In this document: piece after piece, positions 1 to 5,031 of the stretch
Numbering within the stretch: the first letter of the stretch is position 1
Layout of the letters: every line of letters starts with the position of its first letter
NCBI GenBank assembly: GCA_026193555.1
Contig: JAPHUU010000119.1
Coordinates: forward strand, 1 to 5,970
Origin: Rhodanobacter sp.
GTDB lineage: Bacteria; Pseudomonadota; Gammaproteobacteria; Xanthomonadales; Rhodanobacteraceae
Reading direction: 5' to 3'
Length of the DNA stretch: 5,970 nucleotides
Notes under the pieces: model-generated
The model's input: only the letters and a program-made list of their open reading frames with translations
The model's database searches: none
Told to the model about the DNA's origin: nothing
Translations under genes and position numbers: made by a program

Positions 1-1
1 G

Positions 2-127
2 ACCAGCGATAGCTGGGTGGATCAAGGCTGGCAGGCGCGGCTTGCCCGATCATTGCTGGTTGCAGCACTGGCGCGTGGTCAGAGCCTGGGCGCGCATTAT
101 TGTGCGGACGGCGCGATGCTGGGCTGA
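2..127 (+). CDS. nadB: C-terminal end of a probable L-aspartate oxidase (NadB), partial
   Basis: The frame is open from the left edge and stops at TGA 125-127, giving 41 residues with no start in the window. The stretch LLVAALARGQSLGAHYCADG resembles the C-terminal helix and tail of the L-aspartate oxidase / fumarate reductase flavoprotein family. These typically end in a helix of the form 'ARxALxRxESRGxHYxxD'; here QSLGAHY replaces the usual ESRGxHY. L-aspartate oxidase is an FAD enzyme that oxidises aspartate to iminoaspartate, the first step of de novo NAD synthesis. The FAD-binding and catalytic parts lie outside the window, so the name rests on a short tail match. Another flavoprotein of the same superfamily is possible. 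The gene runs in the same direction as fabA, with 111 bases between them. Confidence 0.5.
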   Translation, partial: TSDSWVDQGWQARLARSLLVAALARGQSLGAHYCADGAMLG

Positions 128-168
128 GACGCTCGCCGAAACAAACGCTTGCGTATGGTTTGGTGGGT

Positions 169-196
169 TTGACCTGTGTCAGTGTGGCCTCATACT
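169..196 (+). promoter_or_regulatory. Candidate sigma-70 promoter for fabA-fabB
   Basis: TTGACC at 169-174 matches the -35 consensus in 5 of 6 positions. CATACT at 191-196 matches the -10 consensus in 4 of 6, with a 16-bp spacer. Transcription would start near 203, leaving a leader of about 36 nt before the fabA ATG. The -35 overlaps a small inverted repeat, TGAC-N4-GTCA (170-181), which could be an operator half-pair or chance. No other well-matched promoter is visible in the 111-bp gap. This is a prediction from consensus only. Confidence 0.4.
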
Positions 197-236
197 GGGC
201 CCTTCAGAATCGCCTCCATTCCCACTGTTGACCTGT
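169..236 (+). repeat. Duplicated 9-mer TTGACCTGT in the fabA leader
   Basis: TTGACCTGT occurs at 169-177, over the candidate -35, and again at 228-236, two bases before the fabA ATG. The copies are 59 bp apart start to start, in the same orientation. The second copy occupies the place where a Shine-Dalgarno sequence would be expected. The repeat could mark paired regulator sites or be coincidental; the sequence alone does not decide. Confidence 0.4.
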
Positions 237-238
237 CC

Positions 239-754
239 ATGACCCGACCCTCTTCGCTTGATTACGATCAGCTGCTGGCCTGCGCCCGCGGCGAAATGTT
301 TGGCCCCGGCGGTGCGCGCCTGCCGCTGCCGCCGATGTTGATGTTCGACCGCATCACCCATATCGCCGACCAGGGTGGCGCCTACGGCAAGGGCGTGATC
401 CGCGCCGAGCTGGATATCCGTCCCGACCTGTGGTTTTTCGGCTGCCATTTCGAGGGTGATCCGGTGATGCCCGGTTGCCTCGGTCTGGATGCGATGTGGC
501 AGCTCAGCGGCTTCTTCCTGCCGTGGATGGGCGAGCCGGGTCGCGGCCGCGCACTGGGCGTGGGCAAGGTGAAGTTCTCCGGCCAGGTGCTGCCGACCGC
601 GAAACTGGTGAGCTACGAGATCGACATCCGCCGGGTGATGCGCGGCAAGCTGGCGCTGGTGATTGCCAACGGCAAGATGTCCGTCGATGGCCGGCAGATC
701 TATGAGGCAGATGACATGCGGGTCGGCCTGTTCCAGTCGACGGAGGGTTTCTGA
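239..754 (+). CDS. fabA: 3-hydroxydecanoyl-ACP dehydratase / trans-2-decenoyl-ACP isomerase FabA
   Basis: FabA dehydrates 3-hydroxydecanoyl-ACP and isomerises trans-2- to cis-3-decenoyl-ACP, the branch point to unsaturated fatty acids in the cytosol. The 171-residue protein matches the usual length (172 in E. coli) and aligns with it nearly end to end from memory. It carries [20 protein letters not shown] at 63-82, with catalytic His70 and then Asp84 in [27 protein letters not shown] follows, and the end is [10 protein letters not shown]. The ATG at 239 is chosen because the protein then begins where known FabA proteins begin. A GTG at 176 would add 21 residues not expected in the family. No Shine-Dalgarno sequence is visible before 239, so initiation may be weak or depend on leader structure. 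The stop overlaps the fabB start. Confidence 0.96.
   Translation: MTRPSSLDYDQLLACARGEMFGPGGARLPLPPMLMFDRITHIADQGGAYGKGVIRAELDIRPDLWFFGCHFEGDPVMPGCLGLDAMWQLSGFFLPWMGEPGRGRALGVGKVKFSGQVLPTAKLVSYEIDIRRVMRGKLALVIANGKMSVDGRQIYEADDMRVGLFQSTEGF
741..747 (+). promoter_or_regulatory. Ribosome binding site of fabB
   Basis: CGGAGGG lies inside the last codons of fabA, 6 bases before the fabB ATG at 754. The A of that ATG is also the last base of the fabA stop (TGATG at 752-756). This strong site and the overlap fix the fabB start and imply translational coupling. Confidence 0.75.
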
Positions 755-1962
755 TGCGGCGGGTGGTAGTGACCGGCATGGGCATCGTGTCCTGTCTCGG
801 CAACGCAGCCGATACCGTCTCCGACGCCCTGCGCAAGCTGCGCAGCGGCATCACCGCGATACCCGGCTACGCCGAGCGTGGCTTGCGCAGCCAGGTCGCC
901 GGCGTGCCGCAGATCGACCTGGTGGCGGAGATCGACCGCAAGCTGAAGCGTTTCATGGGTGATGCCGCGGCCTATGCCTATGTGTCGATGCGCGATGCGA
1001 TTGCCGACGCGGGCCTGGCGATCGAGCAGGTACGCCATCCGCGCACCGGCGTGATCGCCGGCTCCGGCGGCGGTTCGGCGCAGTGGCAGATCGAGGCCGC
1101 GGACCTGTTGCGCGAGAAGGGCGTGCGCAAGGTCGGTCCCTACATGGTGCCGCGCACGATGTGCTCCACCGTGTCGGCCGCGCTGGCGACGGGGTTCGGC
1201 ATTCGCGGCCTCAGCTATTCGATTTCCGCGGCCTGCGCCACGTCGGCGCACTGCATCGGCGCCGCCGCCGACCTGATTCGTCATGGCGCGCAGGACGTGA
1301 TGTTCGCCGGCGGTGGCGAGGAAGAACATTGGGGCATGACCGTCGAGTTTGATGCGATGGGCGCGCTGTCCAGTCAGCACAACGAAACCCCGCAATCCGC
1401 GTCGCGGCCGTATGACAGCAGTCGCGACGGCTTCGTGATCGCCGGTGGTGGCGGCATGCTGGTGCTGGAGGAATACGAGCATGCGAAGGCGCGCGGTGCG
1501 CACATCCATGCCGAACTGGTCGGCTACGGCGTGACCTCCGACGGCGCCGACATGGTGTCGCCCTCCGGCGAAGGCGCGGTGCGTTGCATGCGCATGGCGA
1601 TGCAGGACGTGAAAACGCCGATCGACTATCTCAATACCCACGGCACGGCCACACCGGTGGGCGACATCGTGGAATTGCAGTCGGTGCGTGAGGTGTTCGG
1701 CGAGGCGGTGCCGCCGCTGTCATCGACCAAGGCATTGACCGGTCATTCGCTCGGTGCCGCCAGCGTGCAGGAGGCGATCTACAGCCTGCTGATGATGCGC
1801 GACGGCTTCATGGCCGGTTCGGCACATATCACCGAACTGGATCCACGCGCCGAGGGCTTTCCGATCCTGCGCGAGAGCCGCGAGGCCAAGCTGAACACGG
1901 TGATGTCGAACAGCTTCGGCTTCGGCGGCACCAACGGCAGCCTGGTGTTCGCGCGGGTGTAA
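754..1962 (+). CDS. fabB: 3-oxoacyl-ACP synthase I (beta-ketoacyl-ACP synthase) FabB
   Basis: FabB condenses malonyl-ACP with acyl-ACP and is needed to elongate the cis-3-decenoyl-ACP made by FabA. The 402-residue protein is close to the usual length (406 in E. coli). It opens with [16 protein letters not shown]. The nucleophile is Cys161 in [11 protein letters not shown]. His296 in [11 protein letters not shown] and His331 in [12 protein letters not shown] complete the Cys-His-His triad, and Lys326 is also present. All sit two positions before their E. coli counterparts (163, 298, 328, 333). The glycine-rich end [14 protein letters not shown] is typical. The Cys-His-His triad separates it from FabH, and adjacency to FabA supports FabB over FabF. 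It overlaps fabA by one base, so the pair is almost certainly one operon. No convincing terminator follows. Confidence 0.96.
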   Translation: MRRVVVTGMGIVSCLGNAADTVSDALRKLRSGITAIPGYAERGLRSQVAGVPQIDLVAEIDRKLKRFMGDAAAYAYVSMRDAIADAGLAIEQVRHPRTGVIAGSGGGSAQWQIEAADLLREKGVRKVGPYMVPRTMCSTVSAALATGFGIRGLSYSISAACATSAHCIGAAADLIRHGAQDVMFAGGGEEEHWGMTVEFDAMGALSSQHNETPQSASRPYDSSRDGFVIAGGGGMLVLEEYEHAKARGAHIHAELVGYGVTSDGADMVSPSGEGAVRCMRMAMQDVKTPIDYLNTHGTATPVGDIVELQSVREVFGEAVPPLSSTKALTGHSLGAASVQEAIYSLLMMRDGFMAGSAHITELDPRAEGFPILRESREAKLNTVMSNSFGFGGTNGSLVFARV

Positions 1963-2020
1963 CGGCCACTGCCCGCATCGCTGCGTGCGGCGGTGCGGTT
2001 TGCACGGATGGTCGCCGGCC

Positions 2021-2041
2021 GCGGAGTCCGCGCGGAGTCCG
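2021..2041 (+). repeat. Tandem 10-mer GCGGAGTCCG between fabB and the hemolysin III gene
   Basis: GCGGAGTCCG occurs at 2021-2030 and 2032-2041, separated by one base. The first copy also forms a 5-bp stem with a 3-base loop (CGCGG-AGT-CCGCG, 2020-2032). There is no T run after it, so it is not a standard intrinsic terminator. The rest of the 114-bp gap (1963-2076) shows no recognisable gene or strong promoter. Confidence 0.4.
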
Positions 2042-2076
2042 GTTCCTTCCGCACATTCCGGAGCTGCCACGACCTG

Positions 2077-2733
2077 ATGTCCGCCATGCCAGCCAGCACC
2101 ATGACGCAGCAGACGCTCGGCGAGGAAATCGCCAACAGCGTCAGCCACGGACTGGGCCTGTTGCTGGCGATCGCCGGCCTGCCGGTGCTGATCCTGCACG
2201 CCGCGCGCGCTGGCGGCGTGTCGGCGGTGGTGGGGGCGACGATCTTCGGCAGCAGCGCGATTCTTCTGTATCTGGCGTCCACGCTGTACCACGCGATCGC
2301 GCACCAGCGGCTCAAGGCGATCTTCCGGGCGCTGGATCATGCGGCGATCTACCTGCTGATCGCCGGAACCTACACGCCGATCGCGCTGGGCGTGCTGCGA
2401 GGCGGAGTGGGCTGGACCATGCTGGGCGTGATCTGGAGCCTGGCCCTGGCCGGGCTGCTGTTCAAGGCAATGGTCGGCATGCGGTTTCCGCGCGTGTCCA
2501 CCCTGCTGTATGTCGGCATGGGCTGGGTGGCGCTGATCGCGATCCGGCCGCTGTGGTTGCACATGGCGGCCGGCGGCCTGATCTGGTTGCTGGCCGGTGG
2601 GCTGGCCTACACCCTGGGTGTGGTGTTTTTCGTGCTCGACGAAAAGCTGCGCTACAGCCATTTCATCTGGCATCTGTTCGTGCTCGCTGGCACCACCTGC
2701 CACTTCTTCGCGGTGCTGTGGTACGCCAACTGA
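2077..2733 (+). CDS. Hemolysin III / YqfA family inner-membrane protein (PAQR/CREST superfamily)
   Basis: This is a 218-residue integral membrane protein with about seven hydrophobic segments; E. coli YqfA has 219 residues. It has the family's N-terminal EEIANSVSHGLG (16-27). The metal-site residues expected of the CREST hydrolase superfamily are Ser68 and His72 in ASTLYHAI, Asp87 in LDHAAIYLLIAGTYTP, and His195 and His199 in SHFIWH. TTCHFF near the end is also typical. The biochemical role of bacterial members is not settled; membrane-lipid or fatty-acid linked functions have been proposed, and 'hemolysin' is a historical name. ATG 2077 is chosen because GGAG lies at 2060-2063, though 13 bases away, and because the length fits. 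ATG 2086 or 2101 (210 residues) remain possible. It follows fabB by 114 bp on the same strand and converges on ubiV, with 35 bp between stops. Neighbouring fabAB is compatible with a membrane-lipid role but does not show one. Confidence 0.9.
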   Translation: MSAMPASTMTQQTLGEEIANSVSHGLGLLLAIAGLPVLILHAARAGGVSAVVGATIFGSSAILLYLASTLYHAIAHQRLKAIFRALDHAAIYLLIAGTYTPIALGVLRGGVGWTMLGVIWSLALAGLLFKAMVGMRFPRVSTLLYVGMGWVALIAIRPLWLHMAAGGLIWLLAGGLAYTLGVVFFVLDEKLRYSHFIWHLFVLAGTTCHFFAVLWYAN

Positions 2734-2768
2734 AGTGCGCGTCCGCCGGTGGTCGGTGGCGCCGACGT

Positions 2769-3659
2769 CTAGCCCGGCACGCCGGCCAGCCGCATGCCCT
2801 GTTCGCCGTGCCAGTAGCCGTTGCGGGAACCGATCCGTGGCGGTGCCTGCATTGACTGCCGGGCCTGGTCGAAATGGGTCACCACATCGACCATGCCGTC
2901 TACCTGCGGATACAGGCGCAGCACGTCCACACCCAGTTCGCGCAAGGCAGGCAGTTCGGGTCCCAGGTCGGTGACTTCCTCGCCCTGGATCTGGATGCCG
3001 TTGATGCGCAGGAACGGCTTGCCCTCGCGCGTGGCCAGCGGCATGCCGTCGGGGTATTCGATGCAGCGGAATTCGCACTGGTCCTTGGCCACGTCCAGCG
3101 CGCGGGCGGTGAAGCAGCGTGCCGAATAGGACAGTGGCAAGCGGCCGAACGCAATCACCTCCAGTTCGGGCATCGCATGGCCTTCGGCGAGCATCGCCGC
3201 ACGCAGCTCGCGCAGCAGGGTTTCGCCCTGTTCCACGCCGGGGACCCAGCGCCGCAGGCCGTCCTCGATCAGCAGCGCCAGCGCCCGGTGGTTGTAGACG
3301 TTGAGCGAGGGGCCGGCGACGAACGGCACCTTGCGCTCGCGGCACAGCTGCACCGCGGAAAGATCGTTCGCCTCGATCCAGCAGTCGCCGTTGTCGACCA
3401 GCCGGCGCAGCGCGCCGAGTTCGGACTCCGCCTCGATCAGCGCCAGCGAGGACAGCACGACCTGCTTGCCGCTGGCGGCCGTCTCGGTGGCCAGGGCGAG
3501 CCAGTCACGCGTGCCCAGCTCGCGTCGCTTGCTGCACACGGTTTCACCGAGATAGATGATGTCGAGCGGCCACTGCGCCGCCTCGCGGTAGAACGCCAGG
3601 GTGCGCTCGCGCGGCCAGAAATACTGCAGCGGACCCAGACTCAGTTTCAGCGTATTCAT
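2769..3659 (-). CDS. ubiV: UbiV, oxygen-independent ubiquinone biosynthesis protein (U32 family)
   Basis: UbiV partners UbiU in hydroxylating ubiquinone precursors without O2, a prephenate-linked reaction that replaces the flavin monooxygenases UbiI/H/F under anoxia. The 296-residue product (292 in E. coli) starts MNTLKLSLGPLQYFWPRE and has the U32 peptidase-like fold signature GPSLNVYNHRAL. Four cysteines match the known 4Fe-4S ligands in position and spacing: Cys42 in YLGETVCSKRRE, Cys182, Cys195 and Cys199 (C-x12-C-x3-C). The ATG at 3659 is chosen over an in-frame upstream start at 3791 because the latter would lie within ubiU and add 44 unrelated residues. There is no clear Shine-Dalgarno sequence; the start is 4 bases after the ubiU stop, so translation is probably coupled. 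Older annotation calls this family 'peptidase U32', but no protease activity is implied. Confidence 0.94.
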   Translation of the reverse strand: MNTLKLSLGPLQYFWPRERTLAFYREAAQWPLDIIYLGETVCSKRRELGTRDWLALATETAASGKQVVLSSLALIEAESELGALRRLVDNGDCWIEANDLSAVQLCRERKVPFVAGPSLNVYNHRALALLIEDGLRRWVPGVEQGETLLRELRAAMLAEGHAMPELEVIAFGRLPLSYSARCFTARALDVAKDQCEFRCIEYPDGMPLATREGKPFLRINGIQIQGEEVTDLGPELPALRELGVDVLRLYPQVDGMVDVVTHFDQARQSMQAPPRIGSRNGYWHGEQGMRLAGVPG

Positions 3660-3663
3660 CGGT

Positions 3664-4662
3664 TCAATGCCAGCGACGGTGATAGGGGCCGAGCGTGGTC
3701 TGGTGACCCTCGGCATGCGCCGACAGCGAACGCTGCCAGTCGGCCTGCAGTTGCCAATCCGCGGGTGATGCGCGGTAACGATCCAGTGCATCGCGCCAGG
3801 TGCGGGTTACCGAACCGACATAGGCCACGCCGCGCTGGCGGCCCTCGATCTTCAATGCGGCCACCCCGGCCCTGGCCAGCTGCGGCAGCAATTCCAGCGT
3901 GTTGAGGCTGGTCGGTTCCTCCAGTGCGTGGAAGGTCTCGCCACCCACGTCGAAGCGACCCTTGCACACGGTCGGGTAGCCGGCGGGCTCCTGCGGATCG
4001 AATCGATCGATCAGGACGTCGTTCAAGCGCACGCTGCGGCCGCCGTCGCCGTGTTCCTCCCAGCGCACGAACTTCGCCGGCGAGCACACACCGTGGCGAT
4101 TCGGCGAAGCGCCGGTGACGTAGCTGGAGAGCTGGCAACGGCCCTCGACCATGATGCACAGACTGCCGAACGCGAACACCTCCAGCGGCACCGGCGATTT
4201 CTCGCACAATCGCTCCACCTGCTGCAGCGACAATACCCGCGGAAGCACCGCGCGGCTGATGCCGAAGCGTTCGTGCATGTAGCGCAGTGCCGGCGCCGTC
4301 GTCGCCGAGCCCTGCACCGACAGGTGCCGTGCCAATGCTGGATAGGTGCGGGTGGCGTAGTCGAGCACCGCCATCTCGGCGGCGATGATCGCGTCGCAAC
4401 CGAACTCGGCTGCCTTGTCCACCGCCGCGAACCATTGCGCCAGCCGGGCGCTGTCCGGATAGGTGTTCAGCGCCAGATAGACCTTGCGCCCGCGGGCATG
4501 GGCATAGGCGATGCCCGCATGCAGTTCCGCGTCGTTGAAGTTGAGGCCGGGGAACGCTCGCGCGTTGGTCTGATCGCGCAAGCCCGCGTAGACCGCATCC
4601 GCGCCGGCGTCGATCGCCGCCTGTAGCGCCGGCAGGTTGCCAGCCGGACAGACCAGTTGCAT
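3664..4662 (-). CDS. ubiU: UbiU, oxygen-independent ubiquinone biosynthesis protein (U32 family)
   Basis: UbiU forms a heterodimer with UbiV and carries a 4Fe-4S cluster for O2-independent hydroxylation in ubiquinone synthesis. The 332-residue protein (331 in E. coli) begins MQLVCPAGNLPALQAAID. It carries ADAVYAGLRDQTNAR at 21-35 and VPLEVFAFGSLCIMVEGRC at 158-176, and ends EGHQTTLGPYHRRWH. The cluster cysteines are Cys169, Cys176, Cys193 and Cys233, at or within one residue of those in E. coli (169, 176, 193, 232). The U32 signature region ALEEPTSLNTLELLPQL is intact. ATG 4662 is chosen because GAGGA lies 8 bases before it (complement of 4671-4675) and because the family starts there; an in-frame ATG at 4695 would add 11 residues. 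It is the first gene of the ubiU-ubiV pair. The lipid-carrier partner gene ubiT, neighbour of ubiUV in E. coli, is not in this window. Confidence 0.96.
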   Translation of the reverse strand: MQLVCPAGNLPALQAAIDAGADAVYAGLRDQTNARAFPGLNFNDAELHAGIAYAHARGRKVYLALNTYPDSARLAQWFAAVDKAAEFGCDAIIAAEMAVLDYATRTYPALARHLSVQGSATTAPALRYMHERFGISRAVLPRVLSLQQVERLCEKSPVPLEVFAFGSLCIMVEGRCQLSSYVTGASPNRHGVCSPAKFVRWEEHGDGGRSVRLNDVLIDRFDPQEPAGYPTVCKGRFDVGGETFHALEEPTSLNTLELLPQLARAGVAALKIEGRQRGVAYVGSVTRTWRDALDRYRASPADWQLQADWQRSLSAHAEGHQTTLGPYHRRWH

Positions 4663-4670
4663 AGACACGT

Positions 4671-4675
4671 TCCTC
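4671..4675 (-). promoter_or_regulatory. Ribosome binding site of ubiU
   Basis: Read on the minus strand this is GAGGA, followed by 8 bases and then ATG at 4662-4660. It decides the ubiU start in favour of 4662 over the in-frame ATG at 4695. Confidence 0.7.
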
Positions 4676-4693
4676 GAAAGTTGCGCAGTGCGC

Positions 4694-4699
4694 ATCTTG
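4694..4699 (-). promoter_or_regulatory. Candidate -10 element of the ubiU-ubiV promoter
   Basis: On the minus strand this reads CAAGAT. It matches TATAAT in only 3 of 6 positions but keeps the important A at the second place and T at the sixth. It starts 22 bp after the FNR-type box, the usual distance for class II FNR-dependent promoters. Transcription would begin near 4687, leaving a 24-nt leader that contains the ubiU ribosome binding site. The -10 is weak alone, and the call depends on the neighbouring box. Confidence 0.4.
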
Positions 4700-4721
4700 G
4701 CGGGTGCCGACCATGCCTGCC

Positions 4722-4735
4722 CTGATTTGGATCAA
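4722..4735 (-). promoter_or_regulatory. FNR/ANR-type binding site upstream of ubiU
   Basis: On the minus strand this reads TTGAT-CCAA-ATCAG, matching the FNR consensus TTGAT-N4-ATCAA at 9 of 10 fixed positions, with one half-site perfect. Its centre is about 66 bp before the ubiU ATG, and about 41.5 bp before the start site implied by the -10-like element at 4694-4699. That is the classic class II activator position. FNR control of ubiUV is known in E. coli; here it is inferred from the site alone. The regulator gene is not in the window. Confidence 0.65.
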
Positions 4736-4977
4736 TCACCCGGCGCTGCCAATCGCTGGCGCGCGGCCCTGGGTCGCACACACGGTTTGGCATGCTCGCG
4801 CCGCGCGTGCGCTGAAGCTCGATCCATCCGATCGCCAGCATGCGCACCACGATCGCCCGTTATCCGCGGTCCTTTGATGCCCCGGGCGGGGACCATGCCG
4901 CGCCGCCGTCGCCGCGAGGGCGGGGACACGACAAGCCGTGAATCGTGTTCTGCCGGCATGCGACCGCCGCGCAGGTG
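4736..4977. other. Non-coding part of the ubiU-receptor intergenic gap
   Basis: This is the remaining part of the 369-bp gap (4663-5031). I see no convincing gene. The open frames crossing it encode Arg/Pro/Ala-rich products without recognisable motifs or good ribosome sites, as expected by chance at this GC content. A 10-mer GGGCGGGGAC occurs at 4884-4893 and 4918-4927, 34 bp apart, of unknown meaning. No tRNA-like cloverleaf or strong promoter was found by eye. Confidence 0.5.
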
Positions 4978-5018
4978 GTCGACCGATCGGTTGGCGTCAC
5001 GCGAACCGACCGGTCGAC
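4978..5018 (-). terminator. Strong hairpin downstream of the TonB-dependent receptor gene
   Basis: Arms at 4978-4992 and 5004-5018 are complementary over 15 positions except A4986/C5010. In RNA from the minus strand that pair becomes a G-U wobble, so the stem is fully paired in the direction of the receptor gene. After one mismatch (4993/5003) the stem continues as GCG/CGC around a 3-base loop TCA (4997-4999). The hairpin begins 13 bases after the receptor stop codon on that strand. No T run follows, so it may be a non-canonical terminator, an mRNA 3'-end stabiliser, or a block between the receptor and ubiU transcripts. Confidence 0.55.
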
Positions 5019-5031
5019 GTTCGCGGTCGAT

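Noticed and set aside
176..238. N-terminal extension of FabA from GTG 176
   Set aside because: The 21 extra residues do not match FabA family N-termini, and the GTG lies upstream of the predicted transcript start.
700..1641. 313-codon open frame antisense to fabB
   Set aside because: His/Ala/Arg-rich composition, no recognisable domain, and complete overlap with a conserved gene.
1973..1990. CCGCA...TGCGG inverted repeat just after the fabB stop, as a terminator
   Set aside because: 5-bp stem with an 8-base loop and no T run; within chance expectation for GC-rich DNA.
2752..2766. Small inverted repeat GTCGG-TGGCG-CCGAC between the convergent hemolysin III and ubiV genes, as a bidirectional terminator
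   Set aside because: Only a 5-bp stem and no T run on either side; too weak to call, although the convergent position makes a terminator plausible.
1720..3345. 541-codon open frame on the minus strand across the end of fabB, the hemolysin III gene and part of ubiV
   Set aside because: The product is rich in Arg, Gln, His and Pro with no motif, and crosses three well-supported genes. It is a typical antisense shadow in GC-rich coding DNA.
3656..4735. 359-codon minus-strand frame overlapping ubiU
   Set aside because: It is an alternative frame of ubiU; the UbiU frame carries all conserved motifs and the ribosome site.
4732..4959. 75-codon minus-strand frame in the gap upstream of ubiU
   Set aside because: Arg/Pro-rich, no ribosome site or motif seen, and its end runs into the FNR-type box; probably non-coding.
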